The notes below the pieces were generated by a model. The model worked only from the letters and a program-made list of their open reading frames with translations. It was not told where the DNA came from and made no database searches. From Victivallales bacterium (GTDB lineage: Bacteria > Verrucomicrobiota > Lentisphaeria > Oligosphaerales > Oligosphaeraceae): a stretch of 15,123 nucleotides of DNA. Made by a program: the position numbers and the translations under genes. This document shows positions 1 through 7,341 of this stretch, piece by piece. Where the stretch lies: assembly GCA_017431185.1 (NCBI GenBank), contig JAFRLP010000375.1:1-15123 (forward strand). Reading direction: 5' to 3'. How positions within the stretch are numbered: position 1 is the first letter of the stretch; the number at the start of each line of letters is the position of its first letter.

Positions 1-1690
1 GCTGCGCCGAGACCCCAGGGAGTTTGACCTGCAATTCACGTCCGCCGCCAGGAGAGCGGACAACGGACGACTCGTCCACGCGGTGGCGCACACCGTCCAC
101 TTCAAGGGAGCCGACGCCGGGGATGTTGTCGAGAAGTGTGACGGGGAGCCGGACGATGCAGGGGCGCCCGACCTGCTCATTCGGGACCATCAGCCGTTTT
201 TCGACCCCGAACACATTCACGCTGTCGCAGAAAGCCAGGGTGTATCGTCCAGGCTCCAGGACAGGACCGTTGTCCCGCAGGATGCAGATGTCGGGAAATT
301 CGAGATACTGTCCGACGGGGCGCTGAATGCGCATTGTCATCGGCAGCACGGAGTGGCACCAGCGCTCGTATGCGAAGTCGCAGAGGAACACCGCCAGCAA
401 TGCGGTGAGCGCCACCGTGCCCCAGAAAGGCCGAAGCGCCAGAGGCGGTTGTTTTCCGGCGCGTTTCGGCAAGGCCAGCAACTCACGCACACCCACGCCC
501 GCATAGACACAGATGAGGGGCAGGGTGCAGACACGGAAACGGGACAGAATATAGAACAGGGCCGTGCCCAGCCAGCACAGCAGGAGCATTCCCAGCAGGA
601 AAGAGGCCCTTTCGTGCGTGGCGCGGCTGGCGCGGAACAGCCCGAACAGCGCCAGCGGACCAAGCAGGGCAAAGGGGAACAGCACGGGGTTGCGAATCAG
701 CGCGCTGTGTTTCCCCTCGTTCAGCAGTGACACGTTGTTGGGTATCTCCATCTTGTCCCAGAACAGCAGGCATTTGCGGAACTCAAGGTCAAGGAAGGCC
801 AATGGCTCGCGGCACATCCAGCGGAGAATGCGCCCCGCGACACCGACGCGCCCTTCGGATGGCCTGCGCTCTGCCTCGCCCACCCACCATTCGTAAGTCG
901 CAGGATATTGGAGGCCACCGGCGGGGGCCTCTGGCGAGTTGCCCAGGACCAGGACTTTTTCGCCGGCGGTGGAGGCGCCGACCCAGCGCCCTGTGTAATG
1001 CCAGTTGCGGAGGCCGAAGGGAAGCTGCGGGAGTTCAAAGAGAACCAGAAACGCCAGGGCAAGCCAGCAGGCGCGCATCTGGCGCCAATTGCGCCAGATG
1101 AGCAGGGCGAGGAACAGCGGCAGGAGAAGCAGGGCGTTGCCTCTGGTCAGTGTCGCGCAGGACAGCATAAGGGCGGTCAGGCACCACTGCCAGGGGCGGT
1201 TTCCCTTCCAGCAGAGAAGGGCAAGCCAGAGAAGCAGCGCCGTCCAGAAACTCTGCATGACCTCGAAGAGGGCGAAAGGCGTGTAGAAGACATGGGCGCG
1301 GCACAAGGCCAGCAGGGCGGCGGCGAGCAGTCCAGCCCGTCGCCCGAACAGTTGCGCGGCAGCCACCCCCGTCAGCCAGACGGCGGCTGCCCCCATGATG
1401 GCCTGGAGCAGCATGATGGGCCAGGGGGAGTCACCGCCGAGCAGACGGCAGAACGGCAGGAACACCGTGTAGTAGAACGGCTGGTAGTCGAAATGGTCAG
1501 GCCATTGGCCAGAGCAGATTTCGCGGGAGAGCCGAAGGTAGGTCGCCATGTCGGTGTCCCGAATGGGATTGACGATGGCGCGATGCCCCGCCAGTTCACT
1601 GCAAACCACCACCCGCAGAACCAGCCCCGTCAGGACAAACAGGAACAGCAGACTGCGAAAATGCGCTTTTTCCAAGGTCGTGGTTTTCAT
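1..1690 (-). CDS. GT-C family membrane glycosyltransferase (ArnT/PMT-like, GT39-type), C-terminus off window
   Basis: An open frame starts at ATG 1690 and runs without a stop through base 1, giving 563 visible residues. A first membrane segment (about residues 11-30) is followed by an acidic loop with RDTDMATY (residues 44-51; Asp45 and Asp47) and then FDYQPFYYTVFLPF (67-80). This is the layout of the first extracytoplasmic loop of GT39/ArnT-type enzymes, where the acidic residue is catalytic. Many further Leu/Ala/Trp-rich membrane helices follow, to about residue 440, and then a soluble beta-rich tail. Such enzymes move a sugar from a polyprenyl-phosphate donor to a lipid, glycan or protein at the outer face of the inner membrane; the acceptor here is unknown. 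The start is supported by AAGGA about 7 nt upstream, overlapping the stop of the CLC gene. It is the last visible gene of the operon, 9 bp after CLC. Superfamily call is firm, substrate unknown. Confidence 0.85.
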   Translation of the reverse strand, partial: MKTTTLEKAHFRSLLFLFVLTGLVLRVVVCSELAGHRAIVNPIRDTDMATYLRLSREICSGQWPDHFDYQPFYYTVFLPFCRLLGGDSPWPIMLLQAIMGAAAVWLTGVAAAQLFGRRAGLLAAALLALCRAHVFYTPFALFEVMQSFWTALLLWLALLCWKGNRPWQWCLTALMLSCATLTRGNALLLLPLFLALLIWRNWRQMRACWLALAFLVLFELPQLPFGLRNWHYTGRWVGASTAGEKVLVLGNSPEAPAGGLQYPATYEWWVGEAERRPSEGRVGVAGRILRWMCREPLAFLDLEFRKCLLFWDKMEIPNNVSLLNEGKHSALIRNPVLFPFALLGPLALFGLFRASRATHERASFLLGMLLLCWLGTALFYILSRFRVCTLPLICVYAGVGVRELLALPKRAGKQPPLALRPFWGTVALTALLAVFLCDFAYERWCHSVLPMTMRIQRPVGQYLEFPDICILRDNGPVLEPGRYTLAFCDSVNVFGVEKRLMVPNEQVGRPCIVRLPVTLLDNIPGVGSLEVDGVRHRVDESSVVRSPGGGRELQVKLPGVSAQ

Positions 1691-1699
1691 GTCAGTTCC

Positions 1700-3520
1700 T
1701 TATTCAGGGTCTTCCTCGCTGCGATACTTGGCGAACAGGGCCTCCTTGGTGAGGAAGCCAAGGAAATGGCCGCCCGCATCCGTGACAGGCAGAATCTTCA
1801 AATCATGCCGTTCCATTTTCTGGAGAGCCTGGCTGAGGTCTTCGTCCGGCGTGACGCATCCCAGCGGCGGGTCCATCAATTCCGCCACTTTCAGGCTATG
1901 GGTGTGGTCAAGCACGGCGGTCAGGAATTTCTCCGCCGGAAGCACGCCGATGAGCCTGCCTGACTCATCCACCACAGGAAAGGCGGGGTTCTCCAAGTCC
2001 ATGTTCTCCACCAGTTCAACGACCTCGGTGATGTGGATGCCAGGCGAAAGCTGCAGCGGGACCTCCTCCTGGCACTCCGCGACCTTCACACGGCAGAGCA
2101 CGTGCTGGTCGTGTCCTTCGCTGACCTGGTGCGCGGCAATCAGGCTTTTGCGGTAGATGGACTGCGGCTCGAAGATTTTGCCCAGCGCCCACGATATGGC
2201 GGAGACAATCATCAGCGGCACCATCAGGGAGAAGCCCGCCGTGGTCTCCGCTATCAGGAAGACCCCCGTCAGCGGGGCGCGCATCACGGCGGTGAACACC
2301 CCGCACATGCCCAGCACGGCAAAATTGGCCTCCGAGACAGAGACGATGGCAAAGTGATTGAGAAACCGGGCAAAGGCGAAGCCGGTGAAGGCGCCGATGA
2401 ACATGGTCGGGGCGAACATCCCGCCGTCTCCCCCCGACTCGATGGTGAGGCTGGAGACCAGGGGTTTGAGAAAAACCGCAGCCGCCAGCATCACGGCGGG
2501 AACCGCCGCCGGCGGCAGCCACTCCCAGTAGCCTGGCGGAAACAGCGTCACGTTGTGGACGTCCTCCAGCAGCAGCCCTTCAATGCCGGCGTACCCTTGG
2601 GAGCGGACGATGGGGAACAGGAACAGCAGCAGGCAGAGGACTCCGCCCCCCAGCAGCAGTCGCAGATACGGATTGCCCTGGCGCTTCAGCGCGCCGCTCA
2701 GCCAATAGTGGCTGCGGATGATGAACACCCCCACCAGCGCGCAGACAACCCCGCACAGGAATATCGGCAGAATGGCCGAGCGGTTCCACGGGGCCAGCGT
2801 CGCCATGAAAAACACGTGCTTGCCGGAGAGAAACTGCGACACGACGCTGGACACGGCGCTGGAGAGCAGCAGCGGTATCAGGGCGGACATCGAGAACTCC
2901 GGAAGCAGAGCCTCCACCACAAACAGGACTCCGCCAATGGGCGAGTCGAAGATGGCGGAGATGGCGGCGGCCCCGCCGCACCCCACCAGAAGCGAGCGCG
3001 GCAGACGGTCCAGCCCGCAGACGCGGGCGACGTTTGAGCCGATGGCCGCCCCCGTCAGCACACTGGGGGCCTCCAATCCCGCGGAGCCGCCAAACCCCAC
3101 GCTCAAGGTGCTGGAGATGATATGGGTCACCGTCTCCGAGAAGGGGATGGTCTCCTGCTGCTTGTCCAGAGCCAGAATCAAGGGGCTCAGGCTCTTGGAG
3201 AAACGTCGTCCGCACAGGAAGCGCTGCACCAGAAACGAAAGCAGCACTCCCGCCAGTGGCAGAAGGAACAGTATCACGCGCCGGGAGAGCACCGTCTTGC
3301 CCACCGAGTAGAGAAAAATGGCGGCGTCCCCCACGTTGTGGAGCATCAGGTGCATGACATGCCCCATCAGCCCCATCAAGGCTCCGATGAGAATCGCCAG
3401 CAGCAAAATCAGATTGCCGAGGTCGAAATGGTTTCGCCACCAGACCGCCAGGGAGGATGGCCGCGCGGTCTCCGCAGCCGCATCGCCCAATTTCAATTGA
3501 CTCTCTGTCCTAATTTCCAT
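1700..3520 (-). CDS. CLC-family chloride channel/transporter with two C-terminal CBS domains
   Basis: The protein has 606 residues from ATG 3520. The CLC membrane core spans about residues 35-460 and a cytosolic CBS pair lies at about 481-538 and 546-598. The motif GGSAGLEAPSVLTGAAIG carries the gating glutamate (Glu150, matching E. coli Glu148). GGMFAP (366-371) is the second anion-site motif, and SIYRKSL carries the likely inner-gate tyrosine. Two canonical features are absent. The GSGIP filter reads SKSLS (108-112). The internal proton glutamate (E. coli Glu203) aligns with Ala204 in LFVVEALLPEF. Related GAEAP/GLEAP-type CLCs, as I recall them, have similar replacements, so channel or altered exchange behaviour is possible but unproven. 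CBS pairs usually bind adenine nucleotides. The frame stays open up to a TTG at 3571, but ATG 3520, overlapping the upstream gene's end by 11 bp, is preferred. Neither start has a clear Shine-Dalgarno sequence. Confidence 0.93.
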   Translation of the reverse strand: MEIRTESQLKLGDAAAETARPSSLAVWWRNHFDLGNLILLLAILIGALMGLMGHVMHLMLHNVGDAAIFLYSVGKTVLSRRVILFLLPLAGVLLSFLVQRFLCGRRFSKSLSPLILALDKQQETIPFSETVTHIISSTLSVGFGGSAGLEAPSVLTGAAIGSNVARVCGLDRLPRSLLVGCGGAAAISAIFDSPIGGVLFVVEALLPEFSMSALIPLLLSSAVSSVVSQFLSGKHVFFMATLAPWNRSAILPIFLCGVVCALVGVFIIRSHYWLSGALKRQGNPYLRLLLGGGVLCLLLFLFPIVRSQGYAGIEGLLLEDVHNVTLFPPGYWEWLPPAAVPAVMLAAAVFLKPLVSSLTIESGGDGGMFAPTMFIGAFTGFAFARFLNHFAIVSVSEANFAVLGMCGVFTAVMRAPLTGVFLIAETTAGFSLMVPLMIVSAISWALGKIFEPQSIYRKSLIAAHQVSEGHDQHVLCRVKVAECQEEVPLQLSPGIHITEVVELVENMDLENPAFPVVDESGRLIGVLPAEKFLTAVLDHTHSLKVAELMDPPLGCVTPDEDLSQALQKMERHDLKILPVTDAGGHFLGFLTKEALFAKYRSEEDPE

Positions 3521-4235
3521 GTGCGGCGTGAACCAGGGCGGCGAAGACCCGGAGGTGGTGGGGGCGGTCAATCAGGCGTTCAGGATGCCATTGCACGCCG
3601 AGCAGGAAGCGTCCGCTGGACTGCCAGTCCACAGGGCAGATGGACTCGACCACGGAGTCATCGGCGCGCGCGGCCACCATCCAGCCAGGGGCGACCTTCC
3701 GAATCGCCTGGTGATGGGAACTGTTGCAGGTGAGTTCCGTCACGCCGTAGAGCGCGGGCAGGGGACCGTTCGGGTCAAGGGTGACTGAATGCCAGGTCTC
3801 CTCCGGCGGATTGACTCGGCGGTGCTCGCGCACGTCGGGCAGGTCATGGGGAATGTGGGTCCAGAGCGTGCCCCCTTCGGTCACGTTGATGGTCTGGTGC
3901 CCCAGGCAGATGCCCAGCACAGGCAGATCGGTCTCGTGGATAAGATGGCGCGCCAACGCCAGATAGTAATTGTTCACCACTGGCGGAAGCAGGTTCATTT
4001 CGGGATTGTTCTGCTGACCGTAGCACGTGGCGTCCAAGTCCGGACCGCCAATGAGCAGCACGCCGTCCACCCCCTGGCAGTGCCGGGGGATGTCGGCCTT
4101 CTCGGTTAGCGGCGGAAACACGACGGGCACACCGCCCGCCCGCTCAATGGAGACTATGTAGGGGTAGGGGACGTGGCAGGCGGAATTGGCATCCACCATG
4201 CAGGTGACTCCGATGATTGGCTTGGTTGCATTCAT
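3510..4235 (-). CDS. Class I glutamine amidotransferase, peptidase C26 / PuuD-like (gamma-glutamyl hydrolase type)
   Basis: A soluble protein of about 241 residues with the complete class I amidotransferase triad. The nucleophile is the Cys in LGICLGHQ (about residue 110), and the His and Glu lie in GVQWHPE (about 217 and 219). The family signatures GVLLIGGPDLD and NSSHHQAI are present. The oxyanion and HHQ motifs match the C26 branch (PuuD-like gamma-glutamyl-GABA hydrolases and relatives) rather than GuaA or PyrG. The likely activity is hydrolysis of a gamma-glutamyl amide bond; the substrate is not readable. ATG 4235 overlaps the preceding stop as ATGA, the same coupling seen one gene upstream. 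An in-frame ATG at 4241 would add two residues (MA). No Shine-Dalgarno sequence is seen, which fits coupled reinitiation. It is the fourth gene of the operon. No polyamine or GABA genes lie nearby, so a putrescine role is not supported by context. Confidence 0.9.
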   Translation of the reverse strand: MNATKPIIGVTCMVDANSACHVPYPYIVSIERAGGVPVVFPPLTEKADIPRHCQGVDGVLLIGGPDLDATCYGQQNNPEMNLLPPVVNNYYLALARHLIHETDLPVLGICLGHQTINVTEGGTLWTHIPHDLPDVREHRRVNPPEETWHSVTLDPNGPLPALYGVTELTCNSSHHQAIRKVAPGWMVAARADDSVVESICPVDWQSSGRFLLGVQWHPERLIDRPHHLRVFAALVHAAHGN

Positions 4236-4837
4236 CGCCATTCAACAAAGATTTTCGGTTGCTGAAGAAGCTGATCCAGGGAGAACTGCCAGTTGACCTG
4301 GCGGGACTCCGCGACGGTTCCAGAGGTCGAGCGGACCTTGCCGTCCGTCAAAACCGTGCATTTCACCGCGAAATTCCGGTAAAGCGGAGCCAGCCGGGGG
4401 GGCGGCGAGATAGGGGCGTTCCCTTCGGGCCAGACAGCCTCCAGGCGGGAGATGCTGTCCTGCCGCGAGAAACGGAAACTGCCGAACACCTGGTCGTTGA
4501 GATGCTTTTCGGGAGAGCGTGACAGGGCAATGACCGTGATTTCGACCTGGGTTCCCTTCACCTCACGGGAGTAGAGCCGCAACTCAATGCCGTGCAGGGC
4601 ATACGCGGATTGGGTGGCCTGCTTGTCCAAAAACGTCAGCGCCGTTGGCGGCAGGGTCCCGTCCCTGTGTCTCTGCGCCAGCATCTCGCGCAGGAGTTTC
4701 TCCTGCTCCCGCTCGAAGCGGTAAACGTAGGTCACGGTCAGGGTGGAGTCGGAGTTGAACCGCAGGGTCTGCTCCAGTTCCAGGCAACCCGTCAGCAGCA
4801 ATGCCAGTAGCGGCAGAAGAAAACTCGCCTTCATCAT
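4232..4837 (-). CDS. Small exported lipoprotein of unknown function
   Basis: The protein has 201 residues. It opens with a short charged end (MMK), a hydrophobic core and the lipobox LLTGC, with the lipidated Cys at residue 18, so it is expected to be a lipoprotein anchored to a membrane. The mature part starts LELEQTLRFNSDSTLTVTYVY, a beta-strand-like opening reminiscent of LppM-type lipoproteins, then a charged helix rich in Glu/Arg (about 43-60) and mixed alpha/beta sequence with no catalytic motif I recognise. There is no second membrane segment. ATG 4837 overlaps the fumarase-beta stop as ATGA, and GGAGAG directly upstream provides a ribosome site. An adjacent in-frame ATG at 4834 is a possible alternative. 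The lipoprotein call is firm; the LppM resemblance is only an impression. Confidence 0.85.
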   Translation of the reverse strand: MMKASFLLPLLALLLTGCLELEQTLRFNSDSTLTVTYVYRFEREQEKLLREMLAQRHRDGTLPPTALTFLDKQATQSAYALHGIELRLYSREVKGTQVEITVIALSRSPEKHLNDQVFGSFRFSRQDSISRLEAVWPEGNAPISPPPRLAPLYRNFAVKCTVLTDGKVRSTSGTVAESRQVNWQFSLDQLLQQPKIFVEWR

Positions 4838-5412
4838 CTCTCCATCAGTTGAGACAGCGCCTGATGAGAGCGGTCAAGGGTCTGCCGGTGAAGGCTGCCG
4901 CCATGGGTGTCCATCGTGACGATGAGCGGCATGTCCGCCACCTGCAGCTCCCAGAGCGCCTCGGGCGCGCCGAACTCCTCCAGCATATAGACTCCTGTCA
5001 CCTTGCGGATGGACTGCGCCATGACCTGCGCCGCGCCTCCGACCGCCGAGAGATAGACGCACCCGTGCTCACGGCACGCCGCCAGCGTGTCCGCCCCCAT
5101 TCCGCCTTTGCCGATGACCGCCTTGAGCCGATACCGCCGGATGACCTCCGCCATGTAAGGCTCCTCCCGAATGGAGGTGGTCGGCCCCGCCGCCGTCACC
5201 ACCCACTCGCCGTCCCGTCGGATGATGACCGGCCCGCAATGGTAGAGCACGGCGTTCTGCAGGTCAGGCAGTCGTGTCGGGTCAGGCGCGCCCGCCAGGT
5301 ACTTGTGCGCGGCGTCCCGTGCGGTGTAGATGACCCCAGTCAAGGCGACCTCATCCCCGCACGAAAGCGCACGGATGTCCGATTCTGCAAGTGGAAGCTG
5401 CAACGATATCAT
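4834..5412 (-). CDS. Class I fumarase / L(+)-tartrate dehydratase beta subunit (C-terminal domain type)
   Basis: This 192-residue protein matches the beta (C-terminal) part of class I, iron-sulfur dependent hydro-lyases. Visible signatures are GVIYTARDAAHK (26-37), GPTTS (76-80) and GKGGM (101-105), followed by GGAAQVMAQSI. In split enzymes the beta subunit pairs with an alpha subunit that carries the 4Fe-4S cluster, catalysing fumarate to malate or a related hydration. Its length is normal for a stand-alone beta subunit. No alpha subunit is adjacent: the gene upstream is the Hsp70-like protein (13 bp away) and downstream is a lipoprotein (ATGA overlap). The partner must be encoded elsewhere, or this is an unusual solo copy. 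Which substrate (fumarate, tartrate or another) cannot be told from this subunit. No clear Shine-Dalgarno sequence precedes ATG 5412. Confidence 0.92.
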   Translation of the reverse strand: MISLQLPLAESDIRALSCGDEVALTGVIYTARDAAHKYLAGAPDPTRLPDLQNAVLYHCGPVIIRRDGEWVVTAAGPTTSIREEPYMAEVIRRYRLKAVIGKGGMGADTLAACREHGCVYLSAVGGAAQVMAQSIRKVTGVYMLEEFGAPEALWELQVADMPLIVTMDTHGGSLHRQTLDRSHQALSQLMER

Positions 5413-5425
5413 GGCGGATGGTGCG

Positions 5426-7276
5426 CTACTGCGGCGAGTCCTCGGCAGCGGGCGTCAGCCCGCTGTCACGGAGTTCATATTCAAGTTTCCAGCGGCGGGA
5501 ACCGCCGATTTCCTCACACCAAATTTGAAGCGTGCCAATGTCGGTGAGCACAGAACGGAGCGAGACAGGCACAAACGCGCCAGGCTGGTCTCCCTTCTCG
5601 CGGTCGGACGGCAGTTCCACGGTGAGGGTGGGCAGTTCCTCCAGTTCATCGGGCGGCAAGTCGCGCAGGCGTGTCCCGACGGCGTCCTCCGTCCTGGTGG
5701 TGCTCGTGAAGAAACGGAAGTCGGAGGGTTCGCCGATGACCAGGGCAAGTCCTTTCTCGTGGATTTCACACTCGCTGCCCTCCTCCATTCCATGCGGGAC
5801 GACGCATAGCGCATCCACGGGCGGCTCGAACCCCGGCACGGCTGGCATGGGCGAGGCGATTCCGATGTAGTAGGAACGGGCGCTGCCGGCCTTGATGCGC
5901 AAACCGCCACACTGGCGGATGTGCGCAAACCAGGCGGCTCCCCGCGCCACCGCCAAATCGGAGTCGCGCTGTCGCAGGACAGTGGCGGGGGTATCACCGC
6001 GCCAGGCGGCAAGCTGGTCCGTCAGCCGCTGATGGAACAGCGGGGCCTTGGTGACGCCGCCGTTGAAGAGAACGACGCCTGGGGGAATGGGGTTGCCGTC
6101 CCCATCGCGGAAACTATGGCGATTCAGGAAATGGGCGAGATGCCTCGTCAGCGCGGGGTCGGCGGCGTAGTCGAGGGCGATGGTGCGCAGTCCGGCGCGG
6201 CGCGCCTGCTGGAGTTCGGAGTCGATGGGGCACAGCGGGAAGAAACCGTCCAGAAGAATTGCCCGCAATTCCTCCTCCGTAATGGTGGTGGAGATGGTTC
6301 CGGAGACCAGTCCCGAGCCTCGGCCCAGAATGGTGATGGGCTGCGCCCCGGTCGCGCCCGAGCCCAGGGCCTCCTTGGCACGTCGGCAGGCATGGGTCAG
6401 GGCGGTAAGCTGGCGCTGCGACAGGGTGATGTGCTTTTCGCCTGCCAGTTTGCGGGCCATGGCCACCGCCAGCGTCAAATCCATGTTGTCGCCGCCAAGC
6501 AGTGTGTGGTCGCCGACGGCGAGGCGCTGCAGCCCCAATTCGCCGTCCTCGTTGGTGATGGCGATGAGCGAGAAGTCGGTGGTGCCGCCGCCGATGTCGC
6601 AGACCAGCACGACGTCGCCCTCTCCCACTTCCCCGCGCCAGGTGTTCTCGTGGTCAGCCAGCCAGGCGTAGAAGGCGGCCTGCGGTTCCTCAAGCAGGGT
6701 GAAGGTCAGCCCTGCGGCCTGGGCGGCCTCCACGGTGAGGTTGCGGGCCACGGCGTCAAAGGAGGCGGGCACCGTGATGACCACCGTCTGCCTCTCCAGG
6801 GCCAGTTCAGGGGCCTTCTGGGCCATGGCGTGGTTCCAGGCGTCCCGCAGATGTTCGAGGATGAGGCGGGCGGCCTCCACGGGCGAGAGCCTGTCCAGCC
6901 CCTCCTCGTCGCCCGTGTCAATGGGCAGGCATGGCGCGTGGCGGTCAATGCGGTCACTGCACAGCCAGGACTTGGAGGAGAAGACGACCCGCCCCGGGGC
7001 CTCCGAAGCGCGTGCCTGGGCGTATGTCCCCACCACCACCTTGGGGGATTTCCTCTGCCACGGGAGACTCATGCGCCCCTGGTCGCACTCCCCCGCCAAG
7101 GGCAGGTAGAGGAAGGAGGGCAAAGAGGGCAGCGCCTGGACTTCGCCAGGTGCGACAACCTGCGGAATCGGCAGCACCTGCGGCTGGGGATTCGGCAAGC
7201 CATGGTCAACGTATGCCAGCACGGTGTTGGTCGTGCCCAGGTCAATGCCTACAGTGTAGCGGGTGGATTCGGTCAT
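5426..7276 (-). CDS. Hsp70-family (DnaK-like) ATPase, non-canonical, without the C-terminal lid
   Basis: The protein has 616 residues. The actin-like ATPase signatures are clear: phosphate-1 loop VGIDLGTTNTV (9-19), phosphate-2 loop VCDIGGGTTDFSL (225-237), GGDNMD (261-266) and the adenosine motif VLFNGGVTKAP (402-412), which is FNGG rather than the VGGSTR of DnaK. The nucleotide domain ends near residue 455. About 160 residues of beta-rich sequence follow, where DnaK has its substrate domain, and no helical lid or EEVD-like tail is present. This places it with divergent stand-alone Hsp70 relatives rather than housekeeping DnaK. No DnaJ or GrpE gene is in the window, so clients and co-chaperones are unknown. 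It is the first gene of the six-gene operon, with a promoter-like pair at 7314-7341 just upstream. No good ribosome site precedes ATG 7276. Confidence 0.93.
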   Translation of the reverse strand: MTESTRYTVGIDLGTTNTVLAYVDHGLPNPQPQVLPIPQVVAPGEVQALPSLPSFLYLPLAGECDQGRMSLPWQRKSPKVVVGTYAQARASEAPGRVVFSSKSWLCSDRIDRHAPCLPIDTGDEEGLDRLSPVEAARLILEHLRDAWNHAMAQKAPELALERQTVVITVPASFDAVARNLTVEAAQAAGLTFTLLEEPQAAFYAWLADHENTWRGEVGEGDVVLVCDIGGGTTDFSLIAITNEDGELGLQRLAVGDHTLLGGDNMDLTLAVAMARKLAGEKHITLSQRQLTALTHACRRAKEALGSGATGAQPITILGRGSGLVSGTISTTITEEELRAILLDGFFPLCPIDSELQQARRAGLRTIALDYAADPALTRHLAHFLNRHSFRDGDGNPIPPGVVLFNGGVTKAPLFHQRLTDQLAAWRGDTPATVLRQRDSDLAVARGAAWFAHIRQCGGLRIKAGSARSYYIGIASPMPAVPGFEPPVDALCVVPHGMEEGSECEIHEKGLALVIGEPSDFRFFTSTTRTEDAVGTRLRDLPPDELEELPTLTVELPSDREKGDQPGAFVPVSLRSVLTDIGTLQIWCEEIGGSRRWKLEYELRDSGLTPAAEDSPQ

Positions 7277-7313
7277 GGATGAAAGTGGTTTTGAAGAATG
7301 GCCATCATCTTAC

Positions 7314-7341
7314 AATATAGCCCATTTTGCGGAGATTTCCA
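7314..7341 (-). promoter_or_regulatory. Predicted promoter of the Hsp70-like operon (TGGAAA-N16-TATATT)
   Basis: Read on the minus strand, TGGAAA (7341-7336) directly follows the TAA stop of the upstream peptidase-like gene. After 16 bp comes TATATT (7319-7314), about 37 bp before the Hsp70 ATG. The identical hexamers and spacing occur before rnpB, which raises confidence. The -35 is not the E. coli consensus. A start of transcription near 7307 is inferred. Confidence 0.55.

Noticed and set aside
908..1963. 351-codon plus-strand open frame opposite the glycosyltransferase
   Set aside because: Antisense composition (Gln/Gly/Arg/Glu rich) and no motif; the minus-strand frame there gives a clear membrane protein.
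5921..7282. 453-codon plus-strand open frame opposite the Hsp70-like gene
   Set aside because: Antisense to a certain Hsp70 ATPase domain; composition is that of a shadow frame.
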